From Dinoroseobacter sp013215265 (GTDB lineage Bacteria; Pseudomonadota; Alphaproteobacteria; Rhodobacterales; Rhodobacteraceae), in contig OY829366.1 of assembly GCA_963691755.1 (NCBI GenBank), positions 2,790,001-2,854,000 on the forward strand: 64,000 nt of DNA, given 5' to 3'. The notes beneath the pieces were generated by a model that made no database searches, had not been told where the DNA came from, and was given only the letters and a program-made list of their open reading frames with translations. Positions 25,007-33,478 of the stretch are shown piece by piece; position 1 is the stretch's first letter, and the number at the start of each line of letters is the position of its first letter. Both the position numbers and the translations under genes were made by a program.

Positions 25007-26010
25007 GCGCTGCCATAGCTTACGTTCTTGCGAGCTTGCCTTTGGGCGCTTTTGAGATCGAAGACCGCAGGCAATATCCCGGAACCGGTCCCGACATGGT
25101 CCGGGTGATCTCAACCGCCGATCTTGATGTATTCGAGCCTTTCCTTCTGCGGCTTCAGCAAGAACAGCCCGAGATCGGCATCGACTATTATGTGGCATCG
25201 AGCACCGAAGTGCATAGTGCGATCCGTTCGGGGGCGGCGTTTGATATCGCGATTTCCTCGGCGATGGATCTGCAATTCCAACTGGCAAATGACGGATATG
25301 CCCAGCTCTACCAATCTGATGTGACCGACGCTTTGCCTGCCTGGGCCAGATGGCGTGATCAGGTTTTTGCCTTCACTGCTGAGCCTGCGGTTGCCGTGAT
25401 TTCAAGGGCGCGTTTCGAAGGGCTGGAACGGCCGCAAACGCGGCAGGAGCTGATCGCACTTTTACGGGCGCATCCGGATATTTTTGATGCCTCGGTCGGA
25501 ACCTATGACATTCGGGTCAGTGGGCTTGGCTACCTCTTTGCGACCCAAGAAGCCCGGAACTCGGACACCTTCTGGCGCCTCTCGGAACTTATGGGACAGC
25601 AGCGCGCGGCGCTCTATTGTTGTTCCGCACAGATGATTGACGATGTCGCATCGGGCCGACTGGTCATGGCCTATAACGTCCTTGGATCCTACGCGGTCGA
25701 GCGGATTGCGCGAGATGATCGCTTGGAAATCCTCGAGCTTGAGGATTATTCGACGGTTATGCTGCGCACCGCGTTTATTCCGCGGACGGCGACGCAGTCA
25801 GAAGGCGCCGCCCTTTTTCTCGACCGATTGCTGCGCGAAGGGCTTCGACAGACGCCAGACGCCTGGGTTTTGCCACCGCTTGGGGCGGCGGATCAGCCTG
25901 AATCCTCGACATACGGCCCCATCCGATTGGGCCCTGCGTTGCTGGTCTATCTTGATCGGCTCAATCGCGAGGCGTTTCTAAGCGCGTGGAGTGACGCGAT
26001 GGTGCAGTGA
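24976..26010 (+). CDS. Orphan ABC-type extracellular solute-binding protein, possible sensor partner of TctE
   Basis: 344 aa. The N-terminal hydrophobic stretch SLSAAIAYVLASLPLGAFE looks like a signal peptide. The body (VRVISTADLDVFEPFLLRLQ, GAAFDIAISSAMDLQFQLAND, GRLVMAYNVLGSYAVER) matches class II ABC binding proteins of the iron/spermidine type. No ABC permease or ATPase gene follows. Because it is the third gene after tctD-tctE with overlapping ends, I infer it presents ligand to the TctE periplasmic domain rather than serving transport. The start could be a little downstream. Confidence 0.75.
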   Translation: MRCVDLTRSLSAAIAYVLASLPLGAFEIEDRRQYPGTGPDMVRVISTADLDVFEPFLLRLQQEQPEIGIDYYVASSTEVHSAIRSGAAFDIAISSAMDLQFQLANDGYAQLYQSDVTDALPAWARWRDQVFAFTAEPAVAVISRARFEGLERPQTRQELIALLRAHPDIFDASVGTYDIRVSGLGYLFATQEARNSDTFWRLSELMGQQRAALYCCSAQMIDDVASGRLVMAYNVLGSYAVERIARDDRLEILELEDYSTVMLRTAFIPRTATQSEGAALFLDRLLREGLRQTPDAWVLPPLGAADQPESSTYGPIRLGPALLVYLDRLNREAFLSAWSDAMVQ

Positions 26011-26049
26011 ACGAGATATTGCGGGACGTTCTTGGGCGCCCCGCAGCTT

Positions 26050-27150
26050 TTAGATCCAGAATTGTTCCTGCACGATGCCTGTAACGGGGCCCTCTTGGGT
26101 CTCGATCCGCAGTTCTGTGCCCGGATCCCAATGGGTCATGCGCACCATCCCGATCGCAACGGTGCAGTCGAAATCCGGGGACCATGCGGCCGATGTGATC
26201 TGACCAATCTTGCGATCTCGGTCCATGATCGACCAGGCACGGTCACATGGGGCGATCCGATCTTTGATTGCAATCGGACGGATCTGGCGGATCGGGCCAT
26301 CCTTGGCCACGCGTAAAAGCGCATCGCGCCCTACGCAGCCCATGGCGGTCTGTGTGTTGCAGAACCGGCCAAGACCACATTCATGAGGCGTGTTGTCCCG
26401 GTTCATATCGTTGCCGTAAGACAGCAAACCGCCTTCGACACGTTCGATCCCATTGGGGCAGCCAGCCCTGACATTCAGATCCTTACCTGCCTCAAACAGC
26501 GCGTCCCAGATCGGCATGCCGAGATCAGTGCCTTCGACATAGATCTCGAACCCACCCTGCTTGGAGAACCCCGAACGCGCGATGAGCACGTCATGGCCTT
26601 CGAAATGGAAATAGCCGTAGCGGAAGAACCGCAGGGTGCGAATGTCTTCCCCAAAGACCCGTGCCGCCAGTTCGTCGGACTTGGGGCCCTGGATCGCCAG
26701 CGGGCTGATATCGGGTTCATCTACGATGACCTCGAAGCGATACGCATTGGCGATGCCCTTCACCCACAAGAGCAAATCGCTGTCCGCAATCGAAATCCAG
26801 AAGCGCTCATCACTGATCTTGACCGCAACAGGGTCGTTCAGCATGCCACCGGTTTCATCAACGATGGGCACATAGAGACACTGCCCCGGAAGCATGCCCC
26901 GCAGATCACGGGGGGTTAGCGTTTGCATCAGACGCATCGCATCTGGCCCGCGCAGTTCAACCTGACGCTCGCAGGACACATCCCAGACCTGAACATGGTC
27001 TTTCAGGTGCCGATAATCCGCCTCGACGCTCTCGAACACTGTCGGCAAGAGCATGTGATTGTAAATCGTGTACCCTTTTACCCCCTGGGCTTCGACGCCC
27101 TGAGAAAACGGGGTCCGGCGCAAGCGCCGGGACGGCGAAAGCATTGCCAT
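26050..27150 (-). CDS. dmdA: Dimethylsulfoniopropionate demethylase DmdA
   Basis: 366-aa GcvT-family enzyme moving a methyl group from DMSP to tetrahydrofolate, leaving methylmercaptopropionate. The start PSRRLRRTPFSQGVEAQGVK and the block YNHMLLPTVFESVEADY, HLKDHVQVWDVSCERQVELR, then SKQGGFEIYVEGTDLGMP and NIERVE-type NGIERVEGGLLSYGNDM match DmdA as I remember it from Ruegeria, in order and length. General GcvT proteins lack this N-terminus. It is last in a minus-strand unit after dmdB. A DmdA-like paralogue with another substrate is the alternative. Confidence 0.87.
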   Translation of the reverse strand: MAMLSPSRRLRRTPFSQGVEAQGVKGYTIYNHMLLPTVFESVEADYRHLKDHVQVWDVSCERQVELRGPDAMRLMQTLTPRDLRGMLPGQCLYVPIVDETGGMLNDPVAVKISDERFWISIADSDLLLWVKGIANAYRFEVIVDEPDISPLAIQGPKSDELAARVFGEDIRTLRFFRYGYFHFEGHDVLIARSGFSKQGGFEIYVEGTDLGMPIWDALFEAGKDLNVRAGCPNGIERVEGGLLSYGNDMNRDNTPHECGLGRFCNTQTAMGCVGRDALLRVAKDGPIRQIRPIAIKDRIAPCDRAWSIMDRDRKIGQITSAAWSPDFDCTVAIGMVRMTHWDPGTELRIETQEGPVTGIVQEQFWI

Positions 27151-27156
27151 CTTGCG

Positions 27157-28776
27157 TTATCCTTCTTCCCGCGCCGCCTGGCGCAGCTTGAATTTCTGAA
27201 TTTTTCCCGTGGCGGTTTTTGGCAGCTCGCCAAACACAACCGCTTTGGGGGATTTGAAACCAGCCAGGTGCCCCCGGCAGAAGGTCATTATGTCTTCGGA
27301 CGACGCAGATGCGCCTTCGCGCAGCTCCACATAGGCGCAAGGTACCTCGCCCCATTTCGCATCCGGTTTGGCGACGACCGCTGCGGCCTGAACATCGTCA
27401 TGACGGTAAAGCACGGCCTCCACTTCGACAGAAGAGATGTTCTCGCCCCCCGAAATGATCACATCTTTCAGACGGTCACGGATCTGCACATAGCCATTTG
27501 CATGGACCACGGCCGCGTCCCCTGACCAGAACCATCCGTCCATGAATGCCTCTGCCGTCGCTTCTTCATTCTTGTAGTAATTTTTCATGACCGTGTTGCC
27601 ACGAATGGCGATCTCGCCCTGGGTTTCGCCATCCATCGGGACGCGTTCGCCCGTCTCGCGGTCGAAAACAGCGATCTCTTCGACCATCGGGAAGGTCACC
27701 CCCTGATGGGCCTGCATTTCGGCTTGCTCGGACGGGCTGAGGTCATCCCACTCTTCCTGCCAGAGACATTGCGAAATGTGTCCATAGGTTTCGGTCAGAC
27801 CGTAAACCTGCATGACCTCCATCCCCATCTTGCGGGTCTTTTCCAGAATAGCGGGGGGTGGAGGCGCACCCGCGGTGAACGCATTCAGTGGCGGATCGAA
27901 CGGGGCTGCCGGAGCCGCGGGGCTTTCAGCCAGCATCTGCAGAATAATCGGGGCAGCTCCGATATGGGTGATGTTCTCGGCCTCGATCGCATCAAAGATA
28001 CGCTCCGGAACCGGGTCGCGCGTGAAGACCATCTTGGCACCAACGAGCGGAAGCATCCAAGGGTGGCACCAGCCATTACAGTGGAACATCGGAACGACGG
28101 AGAGGTAGGATGCATAGTGCGGAAAGGTCCAGCCTGTGGACGTTCCCAGAGCCATGAGTGCCGCACCCCGGTGGTGGTAGACCACGCCCTTTGGCCGACC
28201 GGACGTGCCAGAGGTGTAGTTCAGCGCCAGCGCGTCCCATTCATCTTCGGGCATCCCGTCGCCGTCAAAGCTGGGACCTTCGAGTAAGGTGTCATAATCG
28301 CTGTCCCCTGGTGTCCCCGCGTCTGGGCCTTGCGGGTCATGGATAGAAACGAGGGGAAGTGTCGTACCCAGAATGTCAAAGGCCGCATGCACGAGGCTGG
28401 AATACGCACTGTCGGCGATGACCAGCTTGCTGTCGGCGTGACCCAAAATATAGCCGATTGTTTCGGCCTCGAGCCGTGTGTTGATCGTATTGAGAACTGC
28501 GCCGATCATCGGAACAGCGTAGTGCAGCTCATAGAGTTCTGGGATGTTGGGGCAGATGACAGAGACGGTATCCCCCTTGCCGATCCCACGCGCCTGAAGC
28601 GCGCCCGCGACCGCACGTATCCTTGCGTTGAATTCGGTATATGTGCGCCGGATGTTACCGTAGACCACAGCCTCACGTGGGCCATGGATCGCCGCGGCCC
28701 GGTTCAGGTGCGAAATGGGCGAAAGGGGCACATAGTTGGCACCCACTTTTCCACTGTTGTTGAAATGGATCTGCAT
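27157..28776 (-). CDS. dmdB: Acyl-CoA synthetase, probable methylmercaptopropionate-CoA ligase DmdB
   Basis: 539-aa ANL-superfamily ligase. ATP loop YTSGTSGRPKG, VVPMFHCNGWCHPW, QVYGLTETYGH, WFWSGDAAVVHANGYVQIRDRLKD, and the C-terminal catalytic Lys in KTATGKIQKF (about 525). The His and Trp in HCNGW match residues I recall as substrate-contacting in the structurally studied Ruegeria DmdB. It activates MMPA to MMPA-CoA, the step after DmdA. It lies six bases upstream of dmdA on the same transcript. Medium-chain acyl-CoA ligases are close relatives, so substrate is inferred from context. Confidence 0.82.
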   Translation of the reverse strand: MQIHFNNSGKVGANYVPLSPISHLNRAAAIHGPREAVVYGNIRRTYTEFNARIRAVAGALQARGIGKGDTVSVICPNIPELYELHYAVPMIGAVLNTINTRLEAETIGYILGHADSKLVIADSAYSSLVHAAFDILGTTLPLVSIHDPQGPDAGTPGDSDYDTLLEGPSFDGDGMPEDEWDALALNYTSGTSGRPKGVVYHHRGAALMALGTSTGWTFPHYASYLSVVPMFHCNGWCHPWMLPLVGAKMVFTRDPVPERIFDAIEAENITHIGAAPIILQMLAESPAAPAAPFDPPLNAFTAGAPPPPAILEKTRKMGMEVMQVYGLTETYGHISQCLWQEEWDDLSPSEQAEMQAHQGVTFPMVEEIAVFDRETGERVPMDGETQGEIAIRGNTVMKNYYKNEEATAEAFMDGWFWSGDAAVVHANGYVQIRDRLKDVIISGGENISSVEVEAVLYRHDDVQAAAVVAKPDAKWGEVPCAYVELREGASASSEDIMTFCRGHLAGFKSPKAVVFGELPKTATGKIQKFKLRQAAREEG

Positions 28777-28803
28777 GGCGTCCTCCCCTCCTTGAGACGG
28801 CGC

Positions 28804-29439
28804 TTATTTTGGGCCGTGCCAGTCGATCTGGCAAATCTCTGCGGACCGACCTTCGAAATCCCAGACGCGACCGAAAGCCCGCAGGCGTCCCTGGTTTGCT
28901 GTCGCCACGGTGATGTCCGGGCCCATCCAGTATTTAGTGTTTGTCACGACGAGGTCATTGTTGGGGTCATTGCCATCAACCGGGACCACTTCGCCCTTGA
29001 TTTTCTTGCCTACAACAAGGCGGCGCGTCTTGCCTTCGTTTTCGTAAGATACCGGCTGCTTTTCCGCGCCAAGGAATTCACCAACGAGGATTGAAAAGAG
29101 CCCTGTGGTGCCACGCGCCTTTCCGGACATGATGTTGACGAGCGCCTCATAGGCTTCATCACTGGCGCGATCATCTACAAAAAGCGCAACCTTCCAGTTG
29201 CCGCGCGCCATGCGCTCGGGGATTTCGATCATCAGGCCAAGATTCAGGCCAGAGAGATCGATATCACCGTAATGGCCTTCGTCGATCCGTACCCCGCCCC
29301 AGGTCTGGCAGTGTCCTTCGGTGGGCGGGTGTTGGCCCAGCGAAATTACGCAGGGGCAGAATACCGTACAGTTACAATTGAGGATCAGTTCCCCTTTCAT
29401 CGTCCAAGGGACTGTTCCGATATCACCGTCCAATGCCAT
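28804..29439 (-). CDS. DUF1326 family protein, cysteine-rich N-terminus
   Basis: 211-aa cytoplasmic protein of the uncharacterised DUF1326 family. The N-terminal cysteine motif ILNCNCTVFCPCVISLG has four Cys in a C-x-C-x4-C-x-C array that could bind metal or heme. The rest is a predicted beta-rich fold without a known active site. Start ATG 29439 is chosen for GGGAG seven bases upstream; the longer frame would overlap the previous gene. It is paired with a DUF2182 membrane protein, a common combination, and followed by dmdB-dmdA. Function unknown. Confidence 0.85.
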   Translation of the reverse strand: MALDGDIGTVPWTMKGELILNCNCTVFCPCVISLGQHPPTEGHCQTWGGVRIDEGHYGDIDLSGLNLGLMIEIPERMARGNWKVALFVDDRASDEAYEALVNIMSGKARGTTGLFSILVGEFLGAEKQPVSYENEGKTRRLVVGKKIKGEVVPVDGNDPNNDLVVTNTKYWMGPDITVATANQGRLRAFGRVWDFEGRSAEICQIDWHGPK

Positions 29440-29465
29440 AACGCGTTCTCCCGTCGGTGTGTGTG

Positions 29466-30227
29466 TCAAATACTCGTGGTCAGCATCCACCCTGCCCCGC
29501 CCAGAAGTGCGAAGCCGAGCGGTTGGCTGAGCCAGCGCCCGATATCGGGCAATTTTTCAAGTGTCATGATAAGGGTTGCGAGCCCCATAAAGGCAAGGCT
29601 CATGACGCCGCCGACAAAAGCCAGAAGCATCAAGGCCCAGCAACACCCAAGACAAGTTGCCCCAAGGCGCAGCCCGAGCCGCAGCGGTGTTTCGCCCCAA
29701 TGCTGCATGAAAAAGATCACCGGGGCGCGACACTTGCTGAGGCACGCCTCCTTCAGCGCTGTGAACTGGTAAGCACCCGCGACCGCCAAAAGCAGCGCTG
29801 AAAGCAGGCCTGATCGGCTGTCTCCGAAACTCGACACCAGATCGTACCGCAGCAGAACCATCTGCAAAAACGCAGCGAGCAGCGCGAACCCGCCCCAAAT
29901 GGTGACAAATCCCAAAATGAGGCCACGCAGGTCAGTCTCGGCACCCCCGGCTGAGAGATCATCATAGGCTGCAAAGGCAGGTAGGGCCGTCGGCAACATC
30001 ATCGCCGTAGACATCAAGAGCCACATCAGTGCGACACGCACAAACCCTGCTGCATCCGGCGTGATCGTACACAGCGCGATCCAGAAATCGGACCCGAAGA
30101 CCAACGACGCATCCCGCAGATCAGCTGGGATGGCCATGGCATAGAGCAGTCCCCATGATCCTAAGATCATGGCGAACAGCATCAACCAATGCAGCCCCAA
30201 CATAGACCGGATTCGATCTGCGATCAT
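29466..30227 (-). CDS. DUF2182 predicted metal-binding membrane protein
   Basis: 253-aa membrane protein with about six to seven hydrophobic segments. Conserved polar blocks are AYQFTALKEACLSKCRAPV and LGATCLGCCWALM, with cysteines and a Lys-Glu that suggest metal or redox chemistry; the family is annotated as predicted metal-binding (COG5486). It is the first gene of the minus-strand unit DUF2182-DUF1326-dmdB-dmdA and directly faces the GntR regulator. No function is established. Confidence 0.85.
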   Translation of the reverse strand: MIADRIRSMLGLHWLMLFAMILGSWGLLYAMAIPADLRDASLVFGSDFWIALCTITPDAAGFVRVALMWLLMSTAMMLPTALPAFAAYDDLSAGGAETDLRGLILGFVTIWGGFALLAAFLQMVLLRYDLVSSFGDSRSGLLSALLLAVAGAYQFTALKEACLSKCRAPVIFFMQHWGETPLRLGLRLGATCLGCCWALMLLAFVGGVMSLAFMGLATLIMTLEKLPDIGRWLSQPLGFALLGGAGWMLTTSI

Positions 30228-30252
30228 GCGCCCTCCCGTGTTGCATTTTAAA

Positions 30253-30276
30253 TGTCAGACTTTTAAATGTCTGACA
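30253..30276. promoter_or_regulatory. Paired FadR/FCD-type GntR operators
   Basis: Two near-palindromic boxes, TGTCAGACT (30253-30261) and TGTCTGACA (30268-30276), 15 bp apart, each preceded by TTTAAA. Together they form the inverted repeat GTCAGAC-N8-GTCTGAC. The second box ends one base before the gntR start codon. The position between divergent genes suggests it controls both the gntR-dmdD and the DUF2182-dmdA sides. Confidence 0.75.
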
Positions 30277-30277
30277 A

Positions 30278-31012
30278 ATGAAAATTGATCATGACAATCC
30301 GGCCGATCTTTCGGCGCAAATCGCCGAAGCTATCCGTGACTCTATCATCTCTGGTGCGATGATCGTCGACGAGCGTCTGCCTTCAGAATCCGATCTCGCT
30401 GAACAGTTTGATGTTTCTAGATCTACGATCCGCGAAGCCTTGAAACGACTTGCGGCCCAATCGCTGATCCGCACGCAGCGCGGCGCGTTTGGAGGCGCCT
30501 TTGTCAATCGGTTGTCCTATGATGATGCCCGCGAGCAGCTGATCACTACGTCAACCCTGCTGCTAAGCATGAACGAGGTGAGTTTTGATACCGCCTGCGA
30601 AGCGCGGTTTGCCTTGGAACGGGCCTGTGCATCAATGGCGGTGGAACGGCGTCTGGACGCACATCTCGATATCATGGAGCGCGAAATCGCGCGTCAGTCG
30701 GACGCGGATTTATCTGACGAAGCCTTTTGTGCATCCGACGTGGCCTTTCACCGTGCCTTGGTGGATGCAGCCTGCAACCCTGTGTTGTCCTACCAATTGT
30801 CGGGCTCCATCGAAGCCATGCAGCCGCTGATGAATATGATCACATTTACGGCCCGTTCGCGCGCTCAGATCATCGAGATCCACTCGGAATTAACCGAGGC
30901 GCTGCGGGCTCGGGACACTCAGGCGGCAAAAAACACTCTGAATCGCCTTGAGAGCTATACCAAGCAACTTGCGCACGCGGTGATGTCCGCCAAAAGCAAG
31001 AAACGACACTGA
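30278..31012 (+). CDS. GntR-family regulator, FadR/FCD subfamily
   Basis: 244 aa. N-terminal winged helix (about 9-75) with LPSESDLAEQFDVSRSTIREALKRLAAQSLI. The C-terminal FCD effector domain contains AFHRALVDAACNP and a metal-binding-type His in IEIHSELTEAL. No Shine-Dalgarno precedes ATG 30278 because the operator abuts it, so the transcript may be leaderless. It is followed 19 bp later by the dmdD-like gene and is divergent from the dmdB-dmdA unit, making it the likely local DMSP-pathway regulator. Confidence 0.88.
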   Translation: MKIDHDNPADLSAQIAEAIRDSIISGAMIVDERLPSESDLAEQFDVSRSTIREALKRLAAQSLIRTQRGAFGGAFVNRLSYDDAREQLITTSTLLLSMNEVSFDTACEARFALERACASMAVERRLDAHLDIMEREIARQSDADLSDEAFCASDVAFHRALVDAACNPVLSYQLSGSIEAMQPLMNMITFTARSRAQIIEIHSELTEALRARDTQAAKNTLNRLESYTKQLAHAVMSAKSKKRH

Positions 31013-31031
31013 TCCAACAGCTGGAGCGCCC

Positions 31032-31838
31032 ATGCCCCTGACCATAGATCCCGACAGCTTCCGGAACCTGAAGATCGAGCCCCGTGAGGACGGCATCTGG
31101 ATCGTCACGCTGAACCGGCCGCAAAAACGCAACGCGCTCGATCTGGAGACAATCGAAGAACTGGTGCGGTTTTTCTCGGATGCGCCGCGCGCAGGTGTAG
31201 GTGCGGTTGTCCTTGCGGGGGCCGGAGTTCATTTTTGCGCAGGTCTTGATTTGATCGAGCATCACGACGCGGATCGTAGTCCGGCTGACTTCATGCATGT
31301 GTGTCTGAGATGGCATGAGGCTTTCAACAAGATGGAATACGGCGGCGTGCCCGTGATCGCAGCCTTGCAGGGCGCGGTTGTCGGGGGCGGTCTTGAGCTT
31401 GCAAGCTCGGCCCATGTCCGGGTCATGGACCCGTCCACCTATTTTGCCCTGCCCGAGGGTCAGCGCGGTCTCTTTACAGGGGGCGGGGCAACCATTCGTG
31501 TCACTGATCTCGTTGGTAAATCCCGCATGATCGACATGATGCTGACAGGACGTGTCTATCAGGGACAGGAAGCACATGACCTTGGACTGGCGCAGTACAT
31601 TGTCGAAGGGTCAAGCTATGACAAGGCGATTGAGCTGGCCGAGCGCGTCGCGCAAAACCTGCCCTTGTCAAACTTTGCGATCTGCTCGGCCGTGAGCCAC
31701 ATGCAGAATATGTCTGCCCTGGACGCGGCCTATGCCGAAGCCGTCGTTGCAGGGGTGGTGAACACGCAGCCAGAGGCCCGCGCGCGCCTGGCAGCCTTCG
31801 CAGACAAAAGTGCCGCGCGCGTGCGTCCGAAATCCTGA
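31032..31838 (+). CDS. dmdD: Enoyl-CoA hydratase-family protein, probable methylthioacryloyl-CoA hydratase DmdD
   Basis: 268-aa crotonase-fold enzyme. Oxyanion loops HFCAGLDL and GAVVGGGLELAS, with glutamates at 122 (GGGLELAS) and 142 (LPEGQRG) that fit the Glu121/Glu141 pair known from DmdD. DFMHVCLRWHEAFNKMEYGG also fits DmdD as I recall. It hydrates methylthioacryloyl-CoA and hydrolyses the thioester, releasing methanethiol, acetaldehyde and CO2. It is cotranscribed with the GntR gene. dmdC, the dehydrogenase before it, is not recognisable nearby. Confidence 0.83.
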   Translation: MPLTIDPDSFRNLKIEPREDGIWIVTLNRPQKRNALDLETIEELVRFFSDAPRAGVGAVVLAGAGVHFCAGLDLIEHHDADRSPADFMHVCLRWHEAFNKMEYGGVPVIAALQGAVVGGGLELASSAHVRVMDPSTYFALPEGQRGLFTGGGATIRVTDLVGKSRMIDMMLTGRVYQGQEAHDLGLAQYIVEGSSYDKAIELAERVAQNLPLSNFAICSAVSHMQNMSALDAAYAEAVVAGVVNTQPEARARLAAFADKSAARVRPKS

Positions 31839-31954
31839 GAGACATTCGACAGCCATGCGGAACGCACCCAATGAAACGGACCCAGATTTCGCAAAACACT
31901 TGATTGGTTGGTAAAACTGTGGCGGCCTCGTCTTGACCGAGTATTGAGGCCTTG

Positions 31955-33472
31955 ATGGACAGCAATCCGACCAAACGACAGGGACGCCGTGGCAAACACG
32001 TCGAACGGGCGAAAAAATCGGCTTTTGCGCCCTGCCCTCCCGGGCAAGTTGGCGGGGTATACAAACCTCTTACGGAACACGAATGCAGTCGGATATTCGG
32101 CGTGGCGCTGGATTTGCTCGCCAAGCTTGGCATGGGCGACGTTCCAGACCGATTACGAGACGACCTGTTGCGCGCCGGCGCTCAACAAGGTGATAAGGGC
32201 CGCGTGCTCTTTCCGCGCGCCTTGGTTGAAGACGCCATTGCACGGGCCGCCAAAACATTTCCGCTACATGGGCGCGACGAGACGCGGACGATAGAGGTCG
32301 GAGGCGACAAGGTTTATTTTGGCACGGGCGGCGCTGCAGTGCAGACGTTGGACATGGTCACCGGAACCTACCGGCCGTCGACCTTGCGCGATCTGCACAA
32401 CTTTACGCGTCTTCAGGACAAGCTGACGAATGTGGCGTGGTTCACGCGTTGCTGTGTGGCGACCGATGTACCGGATAATTTCGATCTGGACATGAATACC
32501 GCCTACGCGCTGGTGCGCAACACAACCAAACCGGTGGCGACATCGTTCACGCTTGCCGAGCATGTCGCCCCGATCGTCGAGATGCTGGATATTGTTGCTT
32601 GTGGTAAAGGCGCATTTTCCAAACGCCCGTTTTTGAAAGCACATATCAGCCCGGTCATCTCTCCGCTTCGCTACGGCGAGGACGCGGTGGATGTTGTCTA
32701 CGAATGTGTCCGTCATAACATCCCGATGTCCTGTATCACGGCAGCGCAAGGCGGCGCGACGGCGCCGGCAACCCTAGCCGGATTGCTCGCGCAATCGCTT
32801 GCAGAAACGCTCGCGAGCCTTGTCATGGTCCATGCAATCAGCCCCGGGTACCCAATGGTGTTCTCCAACTGGCCCTTCATCATTGATCTGCGCACAGGCG
32901 CATTTGCCGGAGGTGGGGGCGAGACCGCGCTGGTCAACGCAGCCTCGGCGCAGCTGTCCAATTGGCTGGATCTGCCATCTGGCGTGGCCGCGTCTATGGC
33001 GGATGCCAAGGCAATCGATGCGCAGTACGGGGCAGAGAAAGCCATGACCTCGCTGGCAGCGGCTTTAGCAGGCGGCAACCTGATTTATGAAAGCTCGGGG
33101 ATGACCTCGGCACTTTTGGGGGCGAGTTTCGAAGCCTTTGTTCTGGACGACGAAATGCATGCCCACACCTACCGGATGCTACGCGGTGTCGAAGTGAATG
33201 AGGAAACACTCGGCTTTGACACAATCTGCGAGGCTGTGTTGGGCGAGGGTCATTTCCTTGGCGGACAACATACCTATGAGGCCATGGAGCGGGATCATTT
33301 CTATCCACCATTGGCCGACCGCGAAGAACCCCGCACCTGGGCGGAAGCGGGATCTAGGGAAGCCTGGGACCGTGCCAAGGAAAAGGCGCAGGATATTCTG
33401 GCGGCACACACACCAGAGTACCTGACCCGCGCACAAGATCGCGCGATCCGAGATCGGTTCAAGATCCTTTAA
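31955..33472 (+). CDS. MttB-family methyltransferase, non-pyrrolysine
   Basis: 505-aa trimethylamine-methyltransferase (MttB) superfamily protein. The frame is uninterrupted by an amber codon, so it is of the non-pyrrolysine type, some of which (MtgB) demethylate glycine betaine onto a corrinoid protein. Conserved parts include YFGTGGAAVQTLDMVTGTYR, HISPVISPLRYGEDAVDVV and PGYPMVFSNWPF. ATG 31955 has GAGG just upstream. No MttC-type corrinoid protein is beside it. It ends six bases from the convergent proV. Betaine or another quaternary amine is the probable substrate. Confidence 0.85.
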   Translation: MDSNPTKRQGRRGKHVERAKKSAFAPCPPGQVGGVYKPLTEHECSRIFGVALDLLAKLGMGDVPDRLRDDLLRAGAQQGDKGRVLFPRALVEDAIARAAKTFPLHGRDETRTIEVGGDKVYFGTGGAAVQTLDMVTGTYRPSTLRDLHNFTRLQDKLTNVAWFTRCCVATDVPDNFDLDMNTAYALVRNTTKPVATSFTLAEHVAPIVEMLDIVACGKGAFSKRPFLKAHISPVISPLRYGEDAVDVVYECVRHNIPMSCITAAQGGATAPATLAGLLAQSLAETLASLVMVHAISPGYPMVFSNWPFIIDLRTGAFAGGGGETALVNAASAQLSNWLDLPSGVAASMADAKAIDAQYGAEKAMTSLAAALAGGNLIYESSGMTSALLGASFEAFVLDDEMHAHTYRMLRGVEVNEETLGFDTICEAVLGEGHFLGGQHTYEAMERDHFYPPLADREEPRTWAEAGSREAWDRAKEKAQDILAAHTPEYLTRAQDRAIRDRFKIL

Positions 33473-33478
33473 CGGGGT

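Noticed and set aside
31955..33472. Pyrrolysine-type MttB
   Set aside because: The full-length frame has no in-frame amber codon at the expected position, so it is the non-pyrrolysine type.
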